Assembly (NCBI GenBank): GCA_016235225.1
Contig: JACRLS010000277.1
Coordinates: 1-13,873, forward strand
Direction of reading: 5' to 3'
From: Nitrospirota bacterium
Lineage (GTDB): Bacteria > Nitrospirota > Nitrospiria > Nitrospirales > Nitrospiraceae
DNA length: 13,873 bases
Positions 1-6,896 of this stretch are shown in pieces. The translations under genes and the position numbers were made by a program. Numbering within the stretch: the first letter of the stretch is position 1; each line of letters begins with the position of its first letter. The notes below the pieces were generated by a model. The model did not search any database and was not told the origin of the DNA. It saw nothing but the letters and a program-made list of their open reading frames with translations.

Positions 1-80
1 ATTGCAAGACCTGACCCCGCCCTTTGTGACCTTCTACTCTTATGGGCGACTCGGCGGCGCGTGAAGGCTTCCGGCCACTG

Positions 81-470
81 TCAGGCCCGAACGTGTGCTT
101 TGAAGAACGCGGCAATCTCGGACTTTCCGATCTTTCCCTGCGCAGCATCGAGCACCAGTGATTCGAAAGCGGATTCGTCAGCGTCCAAAGTCAATCCGTT
201 CAGCTTCAGGAAGACGAAGGCGGCCATTGTTCCCGTTCGTTTATTCCCGTCAATGAATGGGTGATTCTGGACGAGGTGGTAGAGGTAGGCTGCTGCCATC
301 TCGTAGAGGTCGCTGTGGAGATAGCTGTCACCGAAACCAGCCTCCGGCATGCCCAGTGCAGACTGCAAGAGTGCCACGTCTCGGATGCCGAGACTCCCTC
401 CGTACCGTTCGATTTGATTGGCGTGAATCTCAATGACCTCATCCGCCGAAAGGAAACGCGGGGCCTTCAT
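81..470 (-). CDS. doc: Doc/Fic-family toxin of a toxin-antitoxin pair
   Basis: The 129-residue protein carries the Fic/Doc core motif HPFIDGNKR at residues 70-78. H70 is the catalytic histidine position, followed by the phosphate-binding loop. The GNKR form (rather than GNGRxxR of AMP-transferring Fic proteins) and the short length match Doc, which in the known family phosphorylates elongation factor EF-Tu and stops translation. The N-terminal part (LSADEVIEIHANQIERYGG, then GIRD and LLQSAL) also matches Doc proteins. The ATG lies three bases after the stop codon of the upstream antitoxin gene, so translation is probably coupled. All catalytic-loop residues seem intact, so the toxin should be active. 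Family assignment is secure from the motif; the actual target here is inferred. Confidence 0.92.
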   Translation of the reverse strand: MKAPRFLSADEVIEIHANQIERYGGSLGIRDVALLQSALGMPEAGFGDSYLHSDLYEMAAAYLYHLVQNHPFIDGNKRTGTMAAFVFLKLNGLTLDADESAFESLVLDAAQGKIGKSEIAAFFKAHVRA

Positions 471-473
471 GTG

Positions 474-698
474 TCACGCCAATCTCTTGAGCATCTTTCC
501 GTATCGACGGTTCCCTTCCTCCAGCGCCGCGCGAAACTTCTTTTGACGTGCGCCATCTTGTGCTGGTGTCACGATGAGGCACCGGCCATCCGTCTTGATG
601 CTCAGAGGAGTCTCCGCGTCGATATCCAGCAGATCGAGGACTCCCCGGTCGATCACCAGGGCCAGACTGTTGCCATGCTTGGTGAGTTTCTTGATCAT
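474..698 (-). CDS. AbrB/MazE-type antitoxin
   Basis: A 74-residue protein beginning MIKKLTKHGNSLALVID, the typical opening of the AbrB/MazE/SpoVT swapped-hairpin DNA-binding domain (about residues 1-45). A charged helical tail (about residues 50-74, many R, K and E) would bind the toxin. The start at 698 is chosen because GGGAGG lies six bases upstream and the family begins here; the frame stays open 16 codons further up but without a ribosome site. It is the first gene of the leftward operon with the Doc-like toxin. By family rule it neutralises the toxin and represses its own promoter; the palindrome directly upstream (712-746) fits this. Doc is classically paired with Phd, so the AbrB-type partner is a variant pairing. 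Confidence 0.88.
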   Translation of the reverse strand: MIKKLTKHGNSLALVIDRGVLDLLDIDAETPLSIKTDGRCLIVTPAQDGARQKKFRAALEEGNRRYGKMLKRLA

Positions 699-711
699 CT
701 CGCACCTCCCA

Positions 712-746
712 GGTGGTACTACGATGTAGCACCACCATAGCACCAC
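712..746 (-). promoter_or_regulatory. Likely operator of the toxin-antitoxin operon
   Basis: Positions 712-736 form an almost perfect palindrome: two 11-base arms (712-722 and 726-736) with one mismatch around a 3-base centre (GAT). The right arm continues into a direct repeat, TAGCACCAC, at 727-735 and again at 738-746, spaced 11 bp or one helical turn. The block sits between the predicted -35 box and the antitoxin's ribosome site. This is the arrangement expected for cooperative autorepression by an antitoxin or toxin-antitoxin complex. The repeats are directly visible; binding by this antitoxin is inferred. Confidence 0.6.
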
Positions 747-762
747 TGGATTGACCGATCAA
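734..762 (-). promoter_or_regulatory. Possible sigma-70 promoter of the toxin-antitoxin operon
   Basis: On the minus strand TTGATC (762-757) and TATGGT (739-734) lie 17 bp apart, each matching four of six bases of the -35 and -10 consensus. The -10 box falls inside the TAGCACCAC repeats, so repressor binding would block polymerase. A 6-bp dyad, GATTGA/TCAATC with a 4-base centre (749-764), covers the -35 region and may be part of the same control site. Confidence 0.4.
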
Positions 763-813
763 TCTTTTCGGCGGAGGCGAAGCAAGAGGCGGGGCAAGGA
801 GGAGCCGGAAGCG

Positions 814-1146
814 CTAAGAGGGATAGGCCTCGGTTTCGGGGCAGTCGATGACGTAGTGCGGTCTGGCCGCTGGACCCATGGGGGGCTGTTTGAGGTGGCA
901 GGGAGGGATGTCCGCTTGCAGTCGCTTCAGGAGCGAAAGCACCTTCATGGTGGGCGGCACATCGCACACCCAGACGTGCATGCCGGATTCGAGTTCGTTC
1001 ACATGCCGTTGCACGTGAAATCCCGGGTGTTCCATGAAATAGGCTGACAGAAATCCGGTGATGGCCTGGACGACCCAGGGGTGCGCGGTGGCATACCGGT
1101 AGCTGACCCGCAGCTCGACCACCTGCATCAGATGTTCAGCATCCAT
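814..1146 (-). CDS. Hypothetical protein, 110 aa
   Basis: I do not recognise this family. The start at 1146 is chosen because GAGGA lies five bases upstream and the protein then begins MDAEHLMQVVELRVSY; the frame can be opened 13 codons further upstream but without an evident ribosome site. The product is soluble, with no signal peptide or membrane segment. Alternating hydrophobic stretches (VVELRVSYRYA, VVQAITGFLSAYF, MHVWVCDV, MKVLSLLKRLQ) suggest a small alpha/beta fold with a beta-alpha-alpha-beta pattern. The C-terminal 30 residues are rich in proline, with two cysteines and two histidines, and look disordered. It reads in the same direction as the toxin-antitoxin pair but is separated from it by that pair's promoter, so it is probably its own unit. 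Confidence 0.6.
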   Translation of the reverse strand: MDAEHLMQVVELRVSYRYATAHPWVVQAITGFLSAYFMEHPGFHVQRHVNELESGMHVWVCDVPPTMKVLSLLKRLQADIPPCHLKQPPMGPAARPHYVIDCPETEAYPS

Positions 1147-1192
1147 CTCGGTCCTCGTCTGCCTGTGACGAACGCACTGTAACAAGTCCTAT

Positions 1193-1408
1193 AGAGCCTG
1201 TTGCGCAAACCCTCTTTCTACTGCGGCGAACGATCCGCGGCCATCTGCGTCGTTCTCGGCCCGAAAAAATCCTCAATGTATTCATCACCCGTTGCATCGA
1301 GCGGAGCAACGGGTCCCCGATACACCTCCGGTTTTTTCGGGCCTGCGGCCTTGCATCTCGTCACGCCTCATTCGCCTCGTGACGAAAAGGGTTTGTGCAA
1401 GAGGCTCT
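1193..1408. repeat. 216-bp multi-hairpin intergenic repeat element with imperfect terminal inverted repeats
   Basis: The ends (1193-1213 and 1388-1408) are 21-base inverted repeats with two mismatches; both contain GCAAACCCT or its near complement. Nested inside are a 12-base perfect inverted repeat (1258-1269 with 1332-1343, GGCCCGAAAAAA), a 9-base hairpin stem (1287-1295 with 1306-1314, ACCCGTTGC), an 8-base stem (1358-1365 with 1378-1385, TCGTCACG) and a 6-base stem (1228-1233 with 1250-1255). No gene is evident inside, although the rightward frame is open through it. The design fits a non-autonomous MITE-like element or a structured transcript; as DNA between a leftward and a rightward gene it could also insulate transcription. 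The rest of this gene-free stretch (1147-1192 and 1409-1533) would hold the two gene starts; only a small dyad, CTCACC/GGTGAG (1432-1451), stands out. Confidence 0.75.
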
Positions 1409-1533
1409 GTACGATTGGAAATGTCGAAATTCTCACCGTGTGGTGGGTGAGGCGGCCCCGGATGTCTCCTCAGGGAAGGGTGACTGGACAGGGGACGGAA
1501 AGTGAGGGAGTATGCGGGTCAGGAGGCCACCGC

Positions 1534-2373
1534 ATGGCATTGACCGCGTACAACCACGTTTCTCTTCCGTCTTTCATGTACGGCACGGCGTGGAAAAAGG
1601 AGGCCACGGCGCACCTGGTGCAACTCGCCGTGACATCCGGCTTCACGGCCATCGACACGGCCAATCAACTGATCCATTACCAGGAAGCCCTGGTGGGGGA
1701 CGCGCTGCAGGCCCTTGCCGCGCAGGGGATCGCGCGCGACCGGCTGTTTCTTCAAACCAAGTTTACGCCGGCGAACGGCCAGGACCATCGCACCCCCTAC
1801 GATGCGTCGGCCGATCTCACCACCCAAGTCAGGCAGTCCTTTGACAGCTCATTGGCGCATCTCCACACGGACTATGTGGACTCCTATGTCCTTCACGGAC
1901 CCTCTTCGCGCTCTCACTTGGGGGCTGAGGACTGGGAGGTCTGGGCGGCGATCGAAGGGCTCTATCAATCCGGGAAAACCAAAATGATCGGCATCAGCAA
2001 TGTCTCGGCCGGACAACTCACCCAGCTCTGCGACCGGGCGCGCGTGAAGCCCATGGTCGTACAAAATCGCTGTTATGCCGCCTTCGGATGGGACAAGGAG
2101 GTACGGGAGATCTGCCGAACCCATGGCATCATCTATCAGGGGTTCTCGCTCCTGACGGCCAATCGAGACGTGTTTGTCGATCCCGAGGTTCGGGCTATCG
2201 CCCAACGGTTCAAGACCGGCATCGCACAGGTGGTCTTTCGGTTTGCCATGCAGATCGGGATGCTCCCCTTGACCGGCACGACAAGCGCCCAGCATATGAA
2301 GGAAGACCTCCAGGCCGAAGCGTTCACGCTCTCACCCGAAGACATCCGGCGAATTGAGACGATCGGGATGTAG
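1534..2373 (+). CDS. Aldo/keto reductase family oxidoreductase
   Basis: A 279-residue soluble protein with the TIM-barrel pattern of NADPH-dependent aldo/keto reductases. The family's catalytic tetrad appears to be present: D41 in AIDTANQ, Y49 in IHYQEAL, K76 in LQTKFT and H121 in YVLHGP. Later hallmarks are KMIGISN (strand 6 region) and a C-terminal LPLTGTTS cofactor-phosphate loop, then ALTLSPE-like FTLSPEDI. The spacing D41 to Y49 is longer than usual, so Y49 as the acid is likely but not certain. The start at 1534 is fixed by AGGAGG seven bases upstream; the same frame is open back to 1201 through a repeat element, which I do not count as coding. The substrate cannot be read from sequence. 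It converges on the next gene with 28 bp between the stop codons. Confidence 0.9.
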   Translation: MALTAYNHVSLPSFMYGTAWKKEATAHLVQLAVTSGFTAIDTANQLIHYQEALVGDALQALAAQGIARDRLFLQTKFTPANGQDHRTPYDASADLTTQVRQSFDSSLAHLHTDYVDSYVLHGPSSRSHLGAEDWEVWAAIEGLYQSGKTKMIGISNVSAGQLTQLCDRARVKPMVVQNRCYAAFGWDKEVREICRTHGIIYQGFSLLTANRDVFVDPEVRAIAQRFKTGIAQVVFRFAMQIGMLPLTGTTSAQHMKEDLQAEAFTLSPEDIRRIETIGM

Positions 2374-2401
2374 TCGATCCAGCCGCCCCGCGTAGGGCCG
2401 A

Positions 2402-3349
2402 TCAGCTGATTTGGGCCGGCTCAGGTGCGAGTTCGAGTGATTCCACCATCAGCCGGGCTTCGTCCGACGCCGGCTCGCTTCCAAAGGGTTCTCTTCGAAT
2501 CTCGTTCCCATTTCGGCCACGATAGACCAGCTCGTCTGTATCGAGATCGTATTCGGGGATCTCAGTGCTTTCCCACCGTTGCATGAAGTAGTGGGCATAG
2601 AGGGTATAGAGACCGTGGTCCTGGCGATTGTGGCGCAGGACATACTCCGGCATGGTCTGGACGTCCAGATCCGCATGGTAATGCTGGAGCCAGAGGTCGT
2701 CGCCGAGAATCATCATCTTAACGAGCGGGGGATCGGCGTAGAGCTTGAGCTTGACGGCCTTCCCGATGGCCTTCAGTCGCTTGAGCAGCTCGATGCTCTG
2801 CCGGACCTCTTCCCGAAAGGTCGCCGGCGTGATCTCCGGATGGCCGATGGCCTGGATGCGCGCGCTCACTTCCTGGCTGTAGGGGTTGACCAATAAAATA
2901 TTCGCCCCCAGGCACTTTTCCAGCACCGTCGACAAGTCTCCGACGTGATCCACGAAGGTGCTATAGCCGCTTGAGCCGATGACCATGATCGTGCGGCCGG
3001 TGCCCTGCTCTTCCTTCAACGCCTTGATGCGGCTGTGCGCCCCCCGTGCGCGGCGCGGAAAAAACGAGACGAGGCCGGCGCCGGTCGCCACTTTGGCGAG
3101 GGCGCGGTCCTTGATGCTGCGATGGAGATAGTTGAGGCAGAGAATCAGGACGACGGCCGCCGTCATTTCCAGGGCGATGAGCGAGAGCTTGTCATGCTCA
3201 ACCCGTGACCAGAACGACAGGAACTGCTTGGCGCCGACCGGGAGCAAGAGGGCAATGCCTCCGCTCAAGGCGACGATGACAATGTGATAGAGACTCCCTG
3301 TGGCGTCGTGAAGGAGTGCTCGGACGGTTGACCATACTGCGTGAAACAA
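2402..3349 (-). CDS. Two-helix membrane protein with a possible degenerate phospholipase-D-like region
   Basis: The predicted 315-residue product has two hydrophobic helices near the N-terminus (about residues 21-40, YHIVIVALSGGIALLLPVG, and 58-75, ALEMTAAVVLILCLNYL), then a basic stretch and a soluble C-terminal domain. That domain contains TIMVIGSSGYSTF, a strand ANILLVNPYS, a helix-rich middle and KMMILGDDLWLQHYHADLD. The K-x(4-5)-D spacing and position resemble the HxKx4D motif of the phospholipase D superfamily, but the histidine is replaced by proline, so catalysis is doubtful. I choose a TTG start at 3349 because AAGAGG lies seven bases upstream and the helices follow closely; an ATG at 3472 in the same frame would add 41 low-complexity residues and has less support. 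Function unknown. Confidence 0.68.
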   Translation of the reverse strand: MFHAVWSTVRALLHDATGSLYHIVIVALSGGIALLLPVGAKQFLSFWSRVEHDKLSLIALEMTAAVVLILCLNYLHRSIKDRALAKVATGAGLVSFFPRRARGAHSRIKALKEEQGTGRTIMVIGSSGYSTFVDHVGDLSTVLEKCLGANILLVNPYSQEVSARIQAIGHPEITPATFREEVRQSIELLKRLKAIGKAVKLKLYADPPLVKMMILGDDLWLQHYHADLDVQTMPEYVLRHNRQDHGLYTLYAHYFMQRWESTEIPEYDLDTDELVYRGRNGNEIRREPFGSEPASDEARLMVESLELAPEPAQIS

Positions 3350-3472
3350 CGATACACCTCTTGTTGTGTTGTCAGAAACGATGCCGACGGTTGTGCCGGA
3401 CTGGCGATGCGACCAGGAGCGTTCGGGAGTGGGCTCAGGGGCGTGCCTGACATCGGCGTGGGCATACAACAA

Positions 3473-3534
3473 TCGCGTAAGACTTCACCGGTTTACCAGG
3501 GACTGCAGCCCCGCACACAGGAGGTCTTACGCGA
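3473..3534. repeat. 62-bp perfect-arm inverted repeat in the gap between divergent genes
   Basis: TCGCGTAAGAC (3473-3483) is matched by its exact complement GTCTTACGCGA (3524-3534). Pairing extends three more bases inward with one G-T, around a loop of about 34 bases containing ACCGGT and CTGCAG palindromes. It lies in the 342-bp gap between the leftward membrane-protein gene (start 3349) and the rightward gene (start 3692). A second smaller hairpin follows (CCAC-GCTT-GTGG, 3549-3558). No ORF of convincing quality fills this gap. It may be a structured leader, a regulator site or the remnant of a small mobile element; sequence alone does not decide. Confidence 0.5.
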
Positions 3535-3691
3535 CTGTCGCCACCCTACCACGCTTGTGGGGGGTACGCAAGGATGTGAGCCCAAAGAGGATACGCCCTC
3601 CCTCGGCCCCGGAATACCTCAAGCCCGTTTCCGGATCGGCCGACACGTCTTGATAGGGGACGACGTCTATGACAAGCGATCCGATGCCGCC

Positions 3692-4438
3692 ATGAACAAG
3701 CTCATCCTTCTCATTGCCATAATCAGCGCTGGCGCCTGGGGCTACCATTATCAGACCCATTCACGCTCCGCTCAGCCACAGGGAGGTGGGGGGAAAAGCG
3801 ACTCATCAGTCGTACTTCAATTGCCTGGGCCCTGGGGAGAATCCCTGCAGTACGCCTACACGGCGGCCGTTCTCGCAAAGCTGCGCGAGTATCAAGTGGC
3901 CCAGGATCATTATCGGCTCGATGAGATGGGAGGAGACTTCGTGTTTGCTCGTCAGTTGCCCGAGTTGTTTCATCTAAAGGGCCGCTCAAGAGGAGAAATG
4001 GGCATGGTCTCCCAGGAGGTCGTACAGGCATGGGCGGGTGCATCGAATCCCCTGCCCTATCGGGGGTATTTCTTCGCGGACATTACCCACGGTATGAACG
4101 GTCTCCCGCTCGATCCTCACATCCAGTACGGGCTCTGCGCCTATCCGGCGCAGGCGGGCGTCAGCGGGTCGGTCGTGTTGCTGCTGTTGAATGATGAACG
4201 AACAGCCGGACCGATCAACGAAGATCGTCCGGTGACCGGCGGAACCTATACGCTCTGGGCTGCGCCCTCGGACCGCGTGAAAGGCCCAGTCACCCGCTGG
4301 CCCAGCGACGCCGACCTCCGCACCAACTTCGTCAGACTCAATCGCTCCATTGCCGAAGCCCAGCAGGCGATCAACGATCTCCACCAACGCTATCAGCACG
4401 GGGATGTGAAACCGCAAGACCTCGCACTGACCCGATAG
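3692..4438 (+). CDS. Exported or membrane-anchored protein of unknown function (possible DUF2950 relative)
   Basis: A 248-residue protein opening with MNKLILLIAIISAGAWGYHY, an uncleaved or cleavable N-terminal signal (about residues 3-18), followed by a Gly/Ser-rich spacer and then a periplasmic domain. The core LPYRGYFFADITHG, then QYGLCAYPAQAGVSGS, VVLLLLNDERTAGPINEDRP and TYTLWAAPSD resembles the general pattern of DUF2950-type proteins (YHGYYF, AWPAEYGVSG, then a valine-rich strand), but I hold this match loosely. The C-terminal part is helical. The ATG at 3692 is chosen because it directly precedes the hydrophobic helix; no strong ribosome site is visible. Six bases separate its stop from that of the convergent carboxypeptidase gene. 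Confidence 0.7.
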   Translation: MNKLILLIAIISAGAWGYHYQTHSRSAQPQGGGGKSDSSVVLQLPGPWGESLQYAYTAAVLAKLREYQVAQDHYRLDEMGGDFVFARQLPELFHLKGRSRGEMGMVSQEVVQAWAGASNPLPYRGYFFADITHGMNGLPLDPHIQYGLCAYPAQAGVSGSVVLLLLNDERTAGPINEDRPVTGGTYTLWAAPSDRVKGPVTRWPSDADLRTNFVRLNRSIAEAQQAINDLHQRYQHGDVKPQDLALTR

Positions 4439-4444
4439 CCTCGG

Positions 4445-5980
4445 TTATCCCAGCCGATACAACTGCCCGTACTTCTGTTCGACGTAGTCGAGGAAGGGCT
4501 GAGGGCTCAATGAGCCGCCGGTCACGCGTCGCACCAAATGCTCGACGGTGAAGGTGCGGCCCCAGCGATGGATCTTCTGGTTGAGCCACTTCGTGAGCAC
4601 GGTGAGTTGGCCGGCGGCGATGTGGTCCTCAAGATTGAGGATCTCCAGCCGGGCCTGGTCGTAGAACTGCGCCGCGTAGAGGTTGCCCAAGGTGTAGGTG
4701 GGAAAGTATCCGATCGCGCCCATGGACCAGTGCACGTCCTGGAGCACGCCGGTGCTGTCGGTCTCCGGCACAATGCCCAGGTAGGTCCGCATCTTCTCAT
4801 TCCAAGCCCCGGGGAGATCGGCGACGTCCATCCCGTCTTCGATGAGCGCGCGCTCAATCTCGTAACGGATCATGATATGCAGGTTGTAGGTCAGTTCGTC
4901 GGCTTCGACCCGGATCAGCGAGGGCTGCACGCGATTGATCGCGGCATGGAACTGCTCCAGGCTGACCCCCGGGAGTTGATGTGGAAACACCTGCTGCAGC
5001 ATCGGGTAGAAGCATCGCCAAAAGGACAGGGAGCGGCCCACGCTGTTCTCCCACAGCCGCGACTGACTTTCATGGATGCCCAGTGAGAGCGAATCGCCCA
5101 GCGGCGTCCCGTATCGCTCCGGTTCCAGCCCCTGATCGTAGAGTCCGTGCCCGCCCTCATGGATGCAACTGAAGAGGCAGGACGGGAGGTCGGTCTCGAA
5201 CACCCGAGTGGTCACGCGCACGTCGGTCGGATGAAACGACGTGGTAAAGGGATGGGCGGAGAGATCCAGGCGTCCGCGGGTAAAGTCATAGCCCATGGCG
5301 GTCAGCACCAGCTTGCCGAACTCCATCTGGCGGTCCGCCTCGTAGGTGCGATGGAGAAATGAGTCGTCGATGCGGATGGGCGAATCGAGCACGCGGCGCA
5401 GCAATGGGAGCAGTCCGGCTTTGAGCGCGGCGAACAGCGGCGTGATGTGCGCGACCGTCATCCCGGGCTCGTAGCTGTCCATCAGCGCGTCATAGGGGCT
5501 CGCCTGGTAGCCCACGTAGCCGGCTTCTTCTCGTTTCAGCGCGACGAGGGTGCGGAGGTTCGGGAGGAACTTCTTGAAGTCATTCTGGGCGCGCGCCTCG
5601 ACCCAGACTTGTTGCGACAACGACGCTTCACGGGCGAGGCGCGTGACGAACTCCGAGGGGAGCTTGTTTGCGCGACTGTAATCCCGCCACACTTCACGCA
5701 AGAGAGCCCGCGAGGGCTCATCCCAGGGTTCGGCCCCGGTCTCGCGGGCCAGACCGCTCGTGGGGTCTACCCACTGGCCCAACCATCCCTTCACGTCAGG
5801 GGAGACCAGCTTGTCATGTGCCAAGCCCTCCAGGGTAGCCAGTTGGTCCGCACGCGCCTCACCGCCCCCTGCCGGCATATAGGTTTCCTGATCCCAGGAG
5901 AGCAGGGAGGCGGCGCTCTTGAGGTGTTGAATCTCAGTGAGGCGCGCGATGAGTGGGGCGAGGGTCTTCAGCGTTTTCAT
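4445..5980 (-). CDS. M32-family metallocarboxypeptidase (carboxypeptidase Taq)
   Basis: A 511-residue cytoplasmic zinc protease, the usual length for peptidase family M32, which removes C-terminal residues from peptides with broad specificity. The family motifs appear in order: HPF (243-245), DxRxT (253-257), the zinc-binding HEGGH (274-278, with E275 as catalytic base), HESQSR (303-308, E304 as third zinc ligand), IRxEAD in the following helix, and GxxQDxHW (GVLQDVHW) near the C-terminal third. No signal peptide is present. The start ATG matches the usual N-terminus (LxxRLxEIxxLxxAxxLLxWDQxTxMP), although the ribosome site is weak. It is divergent from the methyltransferase gene, with 87 bp between starts. 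All active-site residues look intact. Confidence 0.96.
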   Translation of the reverse strand: MKTLKTLAPLIARLTEIQHLKSAASLLSWDQETYMPAGGGEARADQLATLEGLAHDKLVSPDVKGWLGQWVDPTSGLARETGAEPWDEPSRALLREVWRDYSRANKLPSEFVTRLAREASLSQQVWVEARAQNDFKKFLPNLRTLVALKREEAGYVGYQASPYDALMDSYEPGMTVAHITPLFAALKAGLLPLLRRVLDSPIRIDDSFLHRTYEADRQMEFGKLVLTAMGYDFTRGRLDLSAHPFTTSFHPTDVRVTTRVFETDLPSCLFSCIHEGGHGLYDQGLEPERYGTPLGDSLSLGIHESQSRLWENSVGRSLSFWRCFYPMLQQVFPHQLPGVSLEQFHAAINRVQPSLIRVEADELTYNLHIMIRYEIERALIEDGMDVADLPGAWNEKMRTYLGIVPETDSTGVLQDVHWSMGAIGYFPTYTLGNLYAAQFYDQARLEILNLEDHIAAGQLTVLTKWLNQKIHRWGRTFTVEHLVRRVTGGSLSPQPFLDYVEQKYGQLYRLG

Positions 5981-5986
5981 GGGTGT

Positions 5987-6004
5987 CGAATCTGCTATGA
6001 TTCG
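5987..6004. promoter_or_regulatory. Perfect 6-bp dyad between divergent starts
   Basis: CGAATC and GATTCG flank a 6-base centre, TGCTAT, just upstream of the carboxypeptidase start and 63 bp before the methyltransferase start. Such a dyad in an 87-bp divergent promoter region could be a repressor site serving both genes, but it is short and could be chance. Confidence 0.25.
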
Positions 6005-6067
6005 GCGAGTCTACGGAGCGCAGAGCCGGTTTTCAACGCCTTTATCGTTCCACAGGGAGTGCAGCCG

Positions 6068-6721
6068 ATGGATTTTCTGGTGGTTCCTGAAATCGAAGCC
6101 TACGCGGAGGCGCACTCGATGCCCGAATCGACGGTCTGTCGGGAGTTGAGAGACGAAACCTCTCGCACGATGGAGTGGCCGCAGATGGTGGTCGGACCAT
6201 TGGAAGGCGCGTTTCTGAAGATGATGACCCAACTGGTCCGGGCCAGGACGGTCCTGGAACTCGGCATGTTCACCGGCTACAGCGCCCTCTGTTTTGCGGA
6301 GGTCTTGCCGGAAGACGGGCGAGTGATCACCTGCGAAGTGGATGCCGATTCGGCCGCCCTCGCGAGGCGCTATTTCGCCCGAAGTCCACACGGGAAGAAG
6401 ATCGAGGTCCGCATGGGTCCGGCTCTGGAGACGCTCGCCGGTCTCTCCGGCCCCTTCGACCTCATCTTCATCGACGCCGACAAGGTCAACTATCCGCACT
6501 ACTACGAACGGGCCCTCGACCTCATTGCCCCGACCGGCGTGATCCTGCTGGACAATGCGCTTCGAGACGGCGATGTGCTGAAGCATCCTGCTCCGGATCC
6601 GTCGACGGAGGCCATTCAGTCGCTGAATCGGAAGATTGCATCCGATTCGCGTGTGACCGCAACCCTGGTGACGGTTCGGGACGGGGTCATGGTGGCGCGG
6701 CCGAATACCAGACGCGGGTGA
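6068..6721 (+). CDS. Class I SAM-dependent O-methyltransferase (CCoAOMT-like, family 3)
   Basis: A 217-residue cytoplasmic enzyme that should transfer a methyl group from S-adenosylmethionine to a hydroxyl, typically a catechol-like substrate. Motif I is VLELGMFTGYSA (62-73); the acidic ribose-binding position is E90 (ITCEVD). The divalent-metal site of caffeoyl-CoA O-methyltransferases is recognisable as D136 in IDADK (135-139) and D162-N163 in LLDNAL, with the family's usual 26-residue spacing. The ATG at 6068 has GGGAG eight bases upstream; an in-frame GTG three codons earlier is an alternative. The longer open frame running from 5447 is antisense to the carboxypeptidase gene and not part of this protein. 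The substrate cannot be told from sequence or context. Confidence 0.92.
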   Translation: MDFLVVPEIEAYAEAHSMPESTVCRELRDETSRTMEWPQMVVGPLEGAFLKMMTQLVRARTVLELGMFTGYSALCFAEVLPEDGRVITCEVDADSAALARRYFARSPHGKKIEVRMGPALETLAGLSGPFDLIFIDADKVNYPHYYERALDLIAPTGVILLDNALRDGDVLKHPAPDPSTEAIQSLNRKIASDSRVTATLVTVRDGVMVARPNTRRG

Positions 6722-6896
6722 GGCTCTCCTCCGGGGGCTCCGAGCGGCCCGCACCCGGTGCTGTTGGTTCGTGAATGTTTGATGAGGCGGAATCCCGTGT
6801 TCGCCGTCGTCCTCGGCCAGGCGGCTCCTACCTTTAGTTCCCGCGATCTCCTCCGATAGGGCTCCAGGCCGCTCGACGGTCTCCCCGTGAGGCTGC

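Noticed and set aside
261..740. Rightward 159-codon ORF opposite the toxin-antitoxin genes
   Set aside because: It is fully antisense to two genes with clear family motifs, has no ribosome site and no recognisable protein pattern.
749..768. GATTGA/TCAATC hairpin followed by TTTT as a rightward terminator
   Set aside because: No rightward gene ends before it; its position over the -35 box of the leftward toxin-antitoxin promoter makes a control site more plausible.
1097..1112. Third sigma-54-like site (TGGCAT-N5-TAGCT) on the plus strand
   Set aside because: The -12 part lacks the TT, it lies inside the leftward hypothetical gene and is more than 400 bp from the next rightward start.
1201..1533. 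N-terminal extension of the aldo/keto reductase by 111 codons
   Set aside because: This part is a translated hairpin repeat element; the family N-terminus and an AGGAGG ribosome site place the start at 1534.
3350..3691. Coding reading of the gap in frames opened at 3341 and 3366
   Set aside because: The translations are low-quality and cross a long inverted repeat; the likely coding start downstream is 3692.
5447..6067. N-terminal extension of the O-methyltransferase frame
   Set aside because: It runs antisense through the carboxypeptidase gene; the methyltransferase family and the ribosome site place the start at 6068.
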